A stretch of DNA of 17,986 nt from CAIOSQ01 sp044359885 (GCA_044359885.1 JBIKLI010000045.1:1-17986), one strand, 5' to 3'; shown: positions 7,749-15,917, numbered from the stretch's first letter. Numbers and translations are program-made. The notes: generated from the letters alone by a model not told the origin.

Positions 7749-8745
7749 TCAGCGCGGAATCACGGGCAAGGTGACGCGGGACGGGCGGGTGCGATCGTGG
7801 AACAGCGTCTGCTCGGCGACCTGGAACGCCGACTCGAACCCGATCCGGCCGCCGGTGTTGAGATTGCGGTCGTAGCGCGGGAAGTTGCTCGACGAGACCT
7901 CGATGCGGATGCGGTGGCCCTTGCGGAACAGGTTCGACGTCGCCCACATGTCGGCGCGCAGTTCGACGGGCTGGCCTGGCGTCAGAAGCCGCGGCCGGAA
8001 ATCGGGCTCCTCGTAGAGCCGCTCGTAGGGCGGGCGGCCGGCATGGAGATCGGCCGGGCGCCATCCGGCGGCGGCGTCGCGGAACCGCGCGCGGCAGATC
8101 CCGTCGGTCAGCAGGAGCGCGCGGCCGTCGGGATGGACATCCACCAGCGCCACCGTGAAGTCGGTGTCGGCCGCCGAGGGCGCCGCCCATAGCGTCGCCG
8201 TGACCGGCCCGGTCACCTCGACGTCGCCTGTCAGCGGCGCCGAATTCGGCGTCGTCGAAGCGGCCATCGGCCGGGAACAGGAAGCCGGGCTGCGGCCGGC
8301 CCCAGGGCGCGACCTGATGGCTCCAGGGCCCGATCACGATCCGGCTGAGCCGTCGCGCGGCCGGGGCGCGCGCCGCCCGCCGCCAGCCACGGAAGACGCG
8401 CAGCGAATGGCCCGACCAGAACGCGTCATAGGCGTCATGGCCGACGACGCCCCGGAAACAGGGACAGTCGCCGATCGCGTCCCAGGTGTCGTGAAGCGGC
8501 AGATGGCGCTCGATCGCGTGGCGGTCGAGCCGCGCCAGCGCCTCGCCCTGCATGGTCCGGCCCGGCATGTTGGCGAAGAACACGCTGTTCGCCCAGGCGA
8601 TCAGCCCGTCGCAGCGGTGATGCCCGTCATTGTCCTGCTGCGAGGCGATCGGGACGAGCGCGGCCAGATGGAGGCTGCCGCGCATCGGGATCCGGCGCCC
8701 CAGCATCAGCCGGAAGGGCTGCTCCGGCCGGCCTGCCGCGGTCAT
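7749..8745 (-). pseudogene. Decayed CocE/NonD-family serine hydrolase (X-Pro dipeptidyl-peptidase-like)
   Basis: The relic spans two frames. The 5' part (8745 to about 8240) begins MTAAGRPEQPF, runs into IPMRGSLHLAA, a damaged copy of the family's N-terminal PMRDG..LAADVY segment, and jumps directly to LVPIASQQDNDGHH, which in intact relatives lies after the nucleophile elbow. The GxSYxG serine is therefore absent. A second jump, HSLR to VFRGWRRAARAP, drops the GWYD segment with the catalytic aspartate; GPWSHQ with the catalytic histidine remains. A third break near 8240-8250 shifts frame and loses a long stretch before APLTGDVEVTGPV. The 3' part (8267-7749 if read from its own ATG) is the C-terminal jelly-roll domain, with FRKGHRIRIEVSSSNFPRYDRNLN intact in outline. 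About 330 codons remain, against the 550-600 usual in the family. Assembly error is an alternative to true decay. Confidence 0.75.
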
Positions 8746-8885
8746 CGTCGCACGCCCCCATTCGCTGCTTCCGGCAGGCCAGGCCGTCGCCGGCGCGTCA
8801 GGCAAGGCCGCGACGGTAAGACTTCGTCAAGGCGCGCCGGATATGGTTAACTTCCTCCGGACCGCAACGGCGAGAGACGCGAGCC
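8746..8885. other. Divergent intergenic region between hydrolase relic and oxygenase gene
   Basis: This 140-base gap must hold the promoter for the oxygenase gene and, originally, that of the hydrolase. A locally A/T-richer patch at 8841-8852 (ATATGGTTAACT) is the only candidate -10 region I see for the plus strand. No well-spaced -35 accompanies it, so I do not call a promoter. Nothing else is recognisable. Confidence 0.3.
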
Positions 8886-9581
8886 ATGTTCGACGACGTC
8901 AGGCGCCACATCATCTACAGGCTCGCCAACGCGCCGCTGTTCCATTTTCCCTTCCTGCATATCGTCGTCGACGAGATTCTGCCGCGCGACGTCTACGAGA
9001 CCCTGCAGGAGGTGCTGCCGGACGAGGACGTCGGCGCGACGGAGGCGCAACCGTTCCGCCGGGCCCTCCATCCCGCCGCAGTGGCGCAATCGTCGATGGA
9101 CGATGCGCGCAAGGCGTTCTGGGCGTCGATGTTCGCGACCATGATGCACGACGACATCGGCGCCTGGATCATGGCCAAGTTCTACGATCAGGTCGCCGCG
9201 CGCTTCGGCCTGGACCAACCCGGCGGCGGGGTCGCCCTGCGGTCGTCGACGCGTCTGGTCCGCGACCGCGCCGGCTTTGCGCTGCGCCCGCATACCGACC
9301 CGCCCGAGCGGGTGATCTCGACCCTGATCTACCTGCCTCGCTCCGCGGCGCATCCGGAGCTTGGCACGTCGCTCTACCTGCCCAACGATCCCGAGATGAC
9401 CTGCCCCGGCGGCGTCGAGCATGACCCGGCGCTTTTCGACCGCGCCGCGACCATTCCGTTCCGGCCCAACACGCTGCTGGCCTTCCCCAAGACGCCGGCC
9501 TGCTTCCACGGCGTCGAGGCGGCGATCGGGCCCGGGGGTCGCCGCGACCTGCTGCTGTTCGATCTCGACGTCCCGACCTGA
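8886..9581 (+). CDS. Putative 2-oxoglutarate/Fe(II)-dependent oxygenase
   Basis: The 231-residue product looks like a small cupin-fold 2-oxoglutarate oxygenase. The opening FPFLHIVVDEILPRDVYETL is the usual N-terminal strand-helix of prolyl-hydroxylase-like members. The iron triad can be assigned as H136 and D138 in RPHTDPPERV and H208 in ACFHGVE, with R219 or R220 in GRRDLLLFDL placed to bind the 2-oxoglutarate carboxylate. The strand STLIYLP and the turn after it also fit the fold. The substrate is unknown; relatives hydroxylate peptides, small metabolites or glycan-linked groups. There is no signal peptide, so it is probably cytoplasmic. The ribosome binding site is weak (GAGAG about 10 bases before ATG). 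It stands alone, 112 bases before the aminotransferase gene. Confidence 0.75.
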   Translation: MFDDVRRHIIYRLANAPLFHFPFLHIVVDEILPRDVYETLQEVLPDEDVGATEAQPFRRALHPAAVAQSSMDDARKAFWASMFATMMHDDIGAWIMAKFYDQVAARFGLDQPGGGVALRSSTRLVRDRAGFALRPHTDPPERVISTLIYLPRSAAHPELGTSLYLPNDPEMTCPGGVEHDPALFDRAATIPFRPNTLLAFPKTPACFHGVEAAIGPGGRRDLLLFDLDVPT

Positions 9582-9601
9582 ACGGATCCGCGTCGGCCCG
9601 G

Positions 9602-9630
9602 TTGCCGCTGTGGCGGCGCGGGCCTAATGT
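9602..9630 (+). promoter_or_regulatory. Candidate sigma70-type promoter for the aminotransferase gene
   Basis: TTGCCG (9602-9607) and TAATGT (9625-9630) are separated by 17 bases and lie about 64 bases before ATG 9694. The -35 matches four of six consensus bases; the -10 matches three of six, including the first two and the last. This is the only A/T-containing island in the gap, which supports it moderately. Confidence 0.4.
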
Positions 9631-9693
9631 GCGGCCGCCCGCGATCGGCCCCCGGCCGGGCGGTGCACCTCGCCACGCAACGGGATCATCGCC

Positions 9694-10896
9694 ATGGCTT
9701 TCCTCGCCGACCGCCTCAAGGTCATCAAGCCCTCGCCCACCATCGCCGTCACGAACAAGGCGCGCGAACTGAAGGCGGCCGGCCGCGACGTCATCGGGCT
9801 GGGCGCCGGAGAGCCGGACTTCCCGACGCCGGAAAACATCAAGCAGGCGGGCATCCGCGCCATCGCCGGCGACGACACGAAGTACACCGCCGTCGACGGC
9901 ACGCCCGCCCTCAAGCAGGCCATCATCGGCAAGTTCAAGCGTGAAAACGGGCTGACCTACGCGCCCAACCAGATCATCGTCGGCACCGGTGGCAAGCAGG
10001 TCCTCTACAACGCGCTGGTCGCGACCCTGAACCGCGGCGACGAGGTCATCATCCCCGCGCCCTACTGGGTCAGCTATCCGGACATGGTGGCGCTGGCCGA
10101 TGGCACGCCCGTGCCGGTCGCCTGCCCGCAGAACAACGGCTTCAAGCTGCGCCCCGAGGATCTGGAGGCCGCGATCACGCCGAAGACCAAATGGGTGATC
10201 CTGAACTCGCCGTCCAATCCGACCGGTGCGGGCTACACCTGGGCCGAGATGAAGGCGCTGACCGACGTGCTGCTGCGCCATCCACATGTCTGGGTCATGA
10301 CCGACGACATGTACGAACATCTCGTCTACGACGACTTCAAGTTCTGCACGCCGGCGCAGGTCGAGCCGAAGCTCTATGACCGCACGCTGACGGTGAACGG
10401 GGTGTCGAAGGCCTATTGCATGACCGGCTGGCGCATCGGCTATGCCGGCGGCCCGGCCGAGCTGATCAAGGCGATGGGCACGATCCAGTCGCAGTCGACC
10501 TCGAACCCCTCGTCGATCAGCCAGGCCGCCGCCGTCGAGGCGCTCAACGGCCCCCAGGACTTCATCCCGCGCAACAACGAGGCCTTCAAGCGCCGCCGCG
10601 ACCTCGTCGTGTCGATGCTGAACCAGGCGGCCGGCATCCATTGCCCGGTGCCCGAGGGCGCCTTCTACGTCTATCCGTCCTGCGCCGGGACGATCGGCAA
10701 GAAGACGCCGCAGGGCAAGACGATCGAGACGGACAGCGACTTCGTCGAATACCTGCTCGATGCGGAAGGCGTCGCCGTCGTCCAGGGCAGCGCCTTCGGC
10801 CTCGCGCCCTATTTCCGCATCTCCTACGCCACTGCCGACGAGGTCCTGCGCGACGCCTGCACGCGCATCCAGCGCGCCTGCGCCGCGCTGCGCTGA
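9694..10896 (+). CDS. aspC: Class I PLP-dependent aminotransferase, probably aspartate aminotransferase
   Basis: The 400-residue product transfers an amino group between an amino acid (probably aspartate) and 2-oxoglutarate using pyridoxal phosphate. It has the subgroup Ib look: GLGAGEPDFPTPENIK near residue 36, KYTAVDGTPALK near 63, NSPSNPTG with N175, and TDDMYEHLVY with PLP-contacting D204/D205 and Y207. The Schiff-base lysine is K239 in NGVSKAYCMTGWRIGY, and the substrate-carboxylate arginine is R375 in YFRISYA. Length is normal. Some Ib enzymes also accept prephenate, which sequence cannot decide. It appears to be a single-gene unit with a candidate promoter upstream and a strong hairpin just after the stop. 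The ribosome binding site is poor (CGGGAT, about 8 bases before ATG). Confidence 0.93.
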   Translation: MAFLADRLKVIKPSPTIAVTNKARELKAAGRDVIGLGAGEPDFPTPENIKQAGIRAIAGDDTKYTAVDGTPALKQAIIGKFKRENGLTYAPNQIIVGTGGKQVLYNALVATLNRGDEVIIPAPYWVSYPDMVALADGTPVPVACPQNNGFKLRPEDLEAAITPKTKWVILNSPSNPTGAGYTWAEMKALTDVLLRHPHVWVMTDDMYEHLVYDDFKFCTPAQVEPKLYDRTLTVNGVSKAYCMTGWRIGYAGGPAELIKAMGTIQSQSTSNPSSISQAAAVEALNGPQDFIPRNNEAFKRRRDLVVSMLNQAAGIHCPVPEGAFYVYPSCAGTIGKKTPQGKTIETDSDFVEYLLDAEGVAVVQGSAFGLAPYFRISYATADEVLRDACTRIQRACAALR

Positions 10897-10905
10897 CACC
10901 GACGA

Positions 10906-10955
10906 TCCTCAGCGGCTTCGCGCGAGAAGATCCGTCTCACGCGAAGCCGCAAGGA
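10906..10955. terminator. Long hairpin between convergent aminotransferase and peptidase genes
   Basis: A perfect 11-bp inverted repeat, GCGGCTTCGCG (10912-10922) and CGCGAAGCCGC (10940-10950), is extended inward, after one C/A mismatch, by GAGA/TCTC around a 7-base loop. It is extended outward by TCCT/AGGA (10906-10909 with 10952-10955) across a small internal loop. It begins 10 bases after the aminotransferase stop and lies 50 bases beyond the stop of the opposing peptidase gene. A T-run is absent, but the stem is strong and well placed for both strands. Confidence 0.65.
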
Positions 10956-11005
10956 ACGCTGCGCAGGATCCGAGACGTCGCCCGGTTCACCTTCGACGCA
11001 GGTGC

Positions 11006-12853
11006 TCAGACCCCGGTGAGCGCGGCGCCGAAGAACGCCGCCAGGCGCGCGTAGAGCACACGCTGGTTGCGCGGCTTGACGATGCCGTGGCCTTCGTCGT
11101 CGAAGACCAGGGTCTCGTAGGCGATGCCGGCGGCGTCCAGCGCGGCGCGCATCGCGGCGACGTTGGCGGGCGTCACGTTGGGGTCGCGCGCGCCCTGGAC
11201 GATCAGCAGCGCGCCGCGCACTGCCGCCGCGGCATGGACCGGCGAGCGTTCGCGATAGCGTTCTGGCACCTGGTCAGGGCGGCCGCCCATCATCTCCTCG
11301 CTGTAGGGGCGAAGATCGGGTCGCGTCGTCTCGTAGTCGACCACCAGATCGGTCATGCCGCAGATCGGCGCCGCGGCGGCGACGATGTCGCGCGGCCAGC
11401 GCGTGATCGCGCACCAGGACGAATAGCCGCCATAGGACGTGCCGGTGATGCCGACCCGGCCAGGCGCGGCGACGCCCGTGCGGATCAGATGCTCGATGCC
11501 CGTGCGGATGTCGTCCTGTTCCAGCCCGCCCCAGCCCGTCTCCTTGATCTTCTCGCGGAAGCCGAGGCCGAAGCCGGTCGAGCCGCGATAATTGGGCTCC
11601 AGCACGTCGAAGCCGCTCCAGGCCATGTACTGCACGAAGGGGCTGATGCGCGCCTCGGCATGCGCGGTCGGACCGCCATGGACCTGGACGATCAGGCCGC
11701 GCGAAGGCTGGCGCCGGGTCCGATAGAGCCAGCCCTGGATCTCCAGCCCGTCGGCCGATCGCCAGACGACGCTCTCGGGCGCGGCGAAATCGACCGGGCG
11801 CAGCTTCGTGCAGGGCCAGCCGCGCGACAGGCTGAGCGCGGCGCCCAGGAATTCCTTCGACAGCCGCACGACGTCGCGGGGGTGATGCGCGTTGACGAAG
11901 GTCCCGACCCAGCGGCCGTCGGGCGTCGGCGCCAGCGGCAGGAAGGTTCCGGGCGGACCGCCGAAATCCGGCAGCGTCGCCCCGTCGGCGTCGTGGATCG
12001 CGGCACGGGTCACCGCGCGCACCGTCTCGACGACCACGAAGCCGCCATGGCCGCGCAGCGGATAGGCGCTTTCGACGTCGCGCGCCGGATCGTCGACGAT
12101 CCACTGGACGGACCCGTCGCGGCGCGACCAGATGCCGACGCGCTTGTGGGTCGGCGTCTCCGCGACCACCACTGCGCGTTCGCCATCGCCGGACAGCCAG
12201 CGTCCCGAGAGCTTCGCGCTGTCGCCGGCGTTCAGCACCTCGCGATCGTCCGACCCGTCGATCCCGACGCACCAGAGCTGCGTCCCGGCGGGGTGACGAT
12301 CCTTGCGCGTATAGAGGATGAAGCGTCCCTGGTCGTCGAGTTGCGGGGCGCCGGTGCCCGGCCGCTGCGGACGGGCGACGACGCGCCGCGCGCCGCTGGC
12401 GATGTCGTGGACATGGACCAGGAAGGGTTCGATCTCGGCCCCGCCGTCGGGATCGCGATTGGCGGCATAGACGAGGCTGCGCCCATCCGGCGTCACCCGC
12501 CCGCCGCGCAGGAAACAGTTCGGCGTCTCGTCGGTCAGCAACCGGCGCCCGTGCGGCGGGGCGATGTCGACCGCGTAGAGCCGCGTGCGCTCGTCGCCGC
12601 CGCGATCCTCGGCGACGATCACCGCCTTGCCGTCGGGCATCCAGCCGACGACGAAGCTGTCGTCGGGGCTGTCGGTGATGCGCGTGGGCGGCGCGGTCCC
12701 GTCGACCGGCGTGATCCAGACGTCGATCGCCTCGCCGCGCCCGGCCCAGGAGAAGGCGACATGCGCAAGACTCGGCGCGACGCTTTCCGCGACCACGCGC
12801 GGCAGCTTCAGCACCTCGGACAGGAATTCGTCGGGGGTTCCCTCGAAGCTCAT
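11006..12853 (-). CDS. S9-family prolyl oligopeptidase-like serine peptidase
   Basis: The 615-residue product has an N-terminal beta-propeller (about residues 20-360), with repeated PDGR/DGK blades such as GWMPDGKAV and VTPDGRSLVYA, and a C-terminal alpha/beta hydrolase domain. The catalytic triad is complete: S473 in GTSYGGY, D557 in QGARDPNV and H589 in DDEGHGI. HGGPTAHAEA and NYRGSTGFG form the usual oxyanion region and following loop. This is the acylaminoacyl-peptidase/dipeptidyl-peptidase type that trims short peptides. No signal peptide is seen, so it is probably cytoplasmic. I chose ATG 12853; a TTG nine bases upstream (12862) overlaps the polA stop and has GAGG before it at short spacing, so coupled initiation there is possible. 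It is the last gene of a three-gene minus-strand run. Confidence 0.9.
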   Translation of the reverse strand: MSFEGTPDEFLSEVLKLPRVVAESVAPSLAHVAFSWAGRGEAIDVWITPVDGTAPPTRITDSPDDSFVVGWMPDGKAVIVAEDRGGDERTRLYAVDIAPPHGRRLLTDETPNCFLRGGRVTPDGRSLVYAANRDPDGGAEIEPFLVHVHDIASGARRVVARPQRPGTGAPQLDDQGRFILYTRKDRHPAGTQLWCVGIDGSDDREVLNAGDSAKLSGRWLSGDGERAVVVAETPTHKRVGIWSRRDGSVQWIVDDPARDVESAYPLRGHGGFVVVETVRAVTRAAIHDADGATLPDFGGPPGTFLPLAPTPDGRWVGTFVNAHHPRDVVRLSKEFLGAALSLSRGWPCTKLRPVDFAAPESVVWRSADGLEIQGWLYRTRRQPSRGLIVQVHGGPTAHAEARISPFVQYMAWSGFDVLEPNYRGSTGFGLGFREKIKETGWGGLEQDDIRTGIEHLIRTGVAAPGRVGITGTSYGGYSSWCAITRWPRDIVAAAAPICGMTDLVVDYETTRPDLRPYSEEMMGGRPDQVPERYRERSPVHAAAAVRGALLIVQGARDPNVTPANVAAMRAALDAAGIAYETLVFDDEGHGIVKPRNQRVLYARLAAFFGAALTGV

Positions 12854-12858
12854 GGCCG

Positions 12859-15702
12859 TCAATGCGCCTCCGCCCAGGACCGGCCATGGCCGGCCTCGAC
12901 CACCAGCGGCACGCTGAGATCGACGGCGGGCGCCGCGGCCCCCTCCATCGTCGCGCGCAGCAGCGCCACCGTCGCCTCGCGCTCGGCCGGGTCGATCTCG
13001 AACACCAGCTCGTCGTGGACCTGCAGCAGCATGCGGGCCGACAGGCCGGCGGACGCGAGCGCCCCGGGGATCCGGATCATCGCGCGCTTGATGATGTCGG
13101 CGGCCCCGCCCTGGATCGGCGCGTTGATCGCCGCGCGCTCGGAAAAGCTGCGCTGCGCCGGGTTCTTCGACGCGATGCCGGGCAGGTGGCAGCGACGGCC
13201 GAAGGGCGTGACGACATAGCCGTGCTCGCGCGCGAATTTCCGCGTCCGGTCCATGTAGTCGCGGATGCCCGGATAGCGCTTGAAATAGGCGTCGATATAG
13301 GCGCGCGCGTCGCCCTGGGGGATCGACAGCTGGCGCGCGAGGCCGAAGGGCGAGATGCCGTAGACGATCCCGAAATTGATTGCCTTGGCGCGGTTGCGGA
13401 TCTCCCGGGTCATGTCGGCCAGCTTGACGCCGAAGACCTCGCTGGCGGTCAGCGCGTGGATGTCCTGCCCGTCGCGGAACGCCTGGCGCAGCACGTCGAT
13501 GCCGGCGACATGCGCCAGCAGGCGCAGCTCGATCTGCGAGTAGTCGAGGCTGAGCAGCTCGCGTCCCGGCTCGGCGACGAAGGCGGTCCGGATCTTGCGG
13601 CCTTCCTCGGTGCGCACGGGGATGTTCTGCAGGTTCGGGTCCGAGGACGACAGCCGCCCGGTCGAGGTCGCGGCCATGGCGAAGGACGTGTGCACGCGGC
13701 CCGTGGCGGGATCGATCTGCTCGACCAGCGCATCGGCATAGGTGGATTTCAGCTTGGCCAGCTGACGCCAGTCCAGCACCAGCTGCGGCAGCGCATGGCC
13801 GGCGGCGGCCAGATCCTCCAGCACCTCGGCGCCGGTGGCATAGGCGCCGGTCTTGGTGCGCGCGGGCCGCGTCCCGTCGGGCAGCTGCAGCGCCATCTCG
13901 TCGAACAGGATCGTGCCGAGTTGAGCCGGTGAACCGATGTTGAACGCGCGCCCCGCCGCCGCATGGATGCGTTCCTCCAGTTCCGCGAGCCGCGCCGCGA
14001 GGTCGCTGGAGACGCGGCGCAGCGCGTCGCGATCGACCTTGATGCCGGCGCGCTCCATCGCCGCGATGACCGGCACCAGCGGCCGTTCGATGGTCTCGTA
14101 GACGCGCACCAGATGCTCGGCCACCAGCCGCGGCTTCAGCAGCCGGTGCAGGCGCAAGGTGATGTCCGCATCCTCGGCGGCGTAGTCGCGCGCCCGGTCC
14201 AGCGGCACCTCGGCGAAACCGATCCGGTTCTTCCCCGTCCCCGTCACCTCGTCATAGGTGATCGTCTTGTGGCCGAGATGGAGCGCCGCCAGCTCGTCCA
14301 TGCCATGGCCATGCGCGCCGCCCTCGAGCACGCAGCTGATCAGCATCGTGTCGTCGACCGGCGCCACGGCGATGCCGCAGCGGGCCAGGACGAGCGCGTC
14401 GTACTTGATGTTGTGGCCGATCTTGAGGATCGACGGATCCTCGAGCAGCGGCTTGAGAATCGACAGCGCGGCGGCGCGCGCGACCTGACCCGGCACCGCC
14501 GCCGGCGGCGCGGCGAGATCGAGCTCGCCCGCATTGCGCGGCGCGGCGCCCGGCGCGACATGGGCGAGCGGCAGATAGGCCGCCTCGCCGGGCTCGATCG
14601 CCAGCGACACGCCGACCAGTTCCGCGCGCATCGCATCGAGCGACGTGGTCTCCGTGTCGACCGCCACCTGCCCCGCCTCGCGCGCCCGCGCCACCCAGGC
14701 CTCGAGCGTCGCCAGATCCTGGATCAGCGCATAGCGCCCCGGCCCCGTGGGCAGGGCGGGCGATGCGACGGCGTCGCGCGCGGGGGCCGCCCCCGCCGCC
14801 GGAGCGGGCGCGGCCTCGGCCGGCGCCACGGAACCATCGGCCTGGAACCGCGCCAGCAGGCTGCGGAAGGCCTGGGCCTCCAGGAAGCCCCGCAGCACGG
14901 CCGGATCGGGCCGGCGGCGCGCCAGATCGTCGATGCCGGCGGGCAGGTCGCAATCGTCCTTGAGGCGCACGAGTTCGCGGCTGATGCGGGCGAGCGACGC
15001 ATTGGCGATCAGCGCCTCGCGCCGCTTGGGCTGCTTGATCTCGCCGGCCCGGGCCAGCAGCGCGTCGAGATCGCCATAGGCGGCGATCAGCTCGGCCGCG
15101 GTCTTGACGCCGATCCCCGGCACGCCGGGGACGTTGTCGGTCGAATCGCCGGCCAGCGCCTGGACGTCGACCACGCGCTCGGGCCCGACGCCGAACTTCT
15201 CGCGCACCTCGGCCTCGCCGATCGGCTTGTTCTTCAGCGGGTCGAACATCTCGACGCCCGGACGCAGCAGCTGCATCAGGTCCTTGTCGGACGAGACGAT
15301 CGTGACGCGCGCGCCGGCCGCGGCCGCATGGCGGGCGTAGCTGGCGATGAGGTCGTCGGCCTCGTAGCCGGCGACCTCGATCGCCGGCACGTTGAAGGCC
15401 CGCGTCGCCTCGCGCACCAGCGCGAATTGCGGCACCAGCTCGGGCGGCGGCTCGGGCCGGTGGGCCTTGTAGTCGGGGTAGATGTCGTTGCGGAAGCTGC
15501 GGCGGCCGGCGTCGAAGATCACGGCCATGTGGTCGCAATCCTGATCCTGCAGCAGCTTCCACAGCATGGAGCAGAACCCGAACACCGCACCGACCGGCGT
15601 GCCGTCGGGCCGGGTCATCGGCGTCTTGATCGCGAAGAAGGCGCGGAAGATGTAACCCGAGCCGTCGATGAGGCAGAGATGCTTGAGCGGCGCGGCGGAC
15701 AC
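12859..15702 (-). CDS. polA: DNA polymerase I
   Basis: The 947-residue enzyme handles Okazaki fragment maturation and repair synthesis. The N-terminal 5'-3' exonuclease domain (about residues 6-290) has LIDGSGYIFRAF, AGYEADDLIASYA and VSSDKDLMQLL. The 3'-5' proofreading domain is apparently active: DTETTSLD gives D349 and E351, and YAAEDADITLRLH is the Exo III motif. The polymerase domain has motif A (LDYSQIELR, D720), motif B (RAKAINFGIVYG) and motif C (VHDELVF, D897). The start is set at GTG 15702 (VSAAPLKHLCLIDG), which matches family N termini; the frame stays open upstream to 15777 but that overlaps the preceding gene with arginine-rich sequence. It begins 14 bases after the zinc-finger gene and ends just before the peptidase start, so the three are likely cotranscribed. 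Confidence 0.97.
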   Translation of the reverse strand: MSAAPLKHLCLIDGSGYIFRAFFAIKTPMTRPDGTPVGAVFGFCSMLWKLLQDQDCDHMAVIFDAGRRSFRNDIYPDYKAHRPEPPPELVPQFALVREATRAFNVPAIEVAGYEADDLIASYARHAAAAGARVTIVSSDKDLMQLLRPGVEMFDPLKNKPIGEAEVREKFGVGPERVVDVQALAGDSTDNVPGVPGIGVKTAAELIAAYGDLDALLARAGEIKQPKRREALIANASLARISRELVRLKDDCDLPAGIDDLARRRPDPAVLRGFLEAQAFRSLLARFQADGSVAPAEAAPAPAAGAAPARDAVASPALPTGPGRYALIQDLATLEAWVARAREAGQVAVDTETTSLDAMRAELVGVSLAIEPGEAAYLPLAHVAPGAAPRNAGELDLAAPPAAVPGQVARAAALSILKPLLEDPSILKIGHNIKYDALVLARCGIAVAPVDDTMLISCVLEGGAHGHGMDELAALHLGHKTITYDEVTGTGKNRIGFAEVPLDRARDYAAEDADITLRLHRLLKPRLVAEHLVRVYETIERPLVPVIAAMERAGIKVDRDALRRVSSDLAARLAELEERIHAAAGRAFNIGSPAQLGTILFDEMALQLPDGTRPARTKTGAYATGAEVLEDLAAAGHALPQLVLDWRQLAKLKSTYADALVEQIDPATGRVHTSFAMAATSTGRLSSSDPNLQNIPVRTEEGRKIRTAFVAEPGRELLSLDYSQIELRLLAHVAGIDVLRQAFRDGQDIHALTASEVFGVKLADMTREIRNRAKAINFGIVYGISPFGLARQLSIPQGDARAYIDAYFKRYPGIRDYMDRTRKFAREHGYVVTPFGRRCHLPGIASKNPAQRSFSERAAINAPIQGGAADIIKRAMIRIPGALASAGLSARMLLQVHDELVFEIDPAEREATVALLRATMEGAAAPAVDLSVPLVVEAGHGRSWAEAH

Positions 15703-15716
15703 GGGGGCCGGCCGGC

Positions 15717-15917
15717 TCAATGGGCGGCCGCGCGCGCGCCCTTGCGCAGCACGAACCGGCGGTCGCAATAGCCGCATTCCCCCGTGCCGTCCTTGCGCAG
15801 ATCGATATAGACCCGCGGATGGCCCAGGGCACCGCCGTCGCCGTCGCAGGCGACCGTGGTCGTGTCGACCTCGACGGTCTCGGGAGGTGGTGGGGCTGCG
15901 GACGTCTTGACGGCCAT
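15717..15917 (-). CDS. CHCC zinc-finger protein, NDUFS6-like
   Basis: This is a 66-residue protein whose C-terminal half is a zf-CHCC domain: C24 in VACDGDGGALGHP, H33 in the same stretch, and C48 and C51 in ECGYCDRRFVL, forming a Cys-His-Cys-Cys zinc site. This is the domain of the mitochondrial complex I subunit NDUFS6, which alphaproteobacteria also carry as an accessory subunit of NADH dehydrogenase. Assignment to complex I here is inference from family resemblance, as no nuo genes are in the window. The N-terminal 20 residues are a proline-rich, probably flexible leader. The start is ATG 15917; the longer open frame upstream is arginine/serine-rich and crosses the divergent promoter. It is the first gene of the run into polA, with a 14-base gap. 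Confidence 0.85.
   Translation of the reverse strand: MAVKTSAAPPPPETVEVDTTTVACDGDGGALGHPRVYIDLRKDGTGECGYCDRRFVLRKGARAAAH

Noticed and set aside
8842..8847. TATGGT as a -10 element of the oxygenase gene
   Set aside because: The nearest -35-like hexamer (TTCGTC at 8823-8828) is only 13 bases away, too close for a standard promoter.
8155..8850. 231-codon plus-strand frame opposite the hydrolase relic
   Set aside because: It considered as a possible replacement gene, but it lacks any recognisable motif or ribosome binding site, while the minus strand reads clearly as CocE-family fragments.
9169..10899. 576-codon minus-strand frame opposite the aminotransferase and oxygenase genes
   Set aside because: Low-complexity composition and no motifs; both plus-strand genes have complete active sites.
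10760..13219. 819-codon plus-strand frame opposite the S9 peptidase
   Set aside because: It is the antisense shadow of a peptidase with an intact catalytic triad; composition is arginine/alanine/aspartate-rich without domains.
15703..15777. Upstream extension of polA to 15777
   Set aside because: It would overlap the end of the zinc-finger gene and add 25 mostly arginine/proline/alanine residues before the conserved LIDGSGYIFRAF region.
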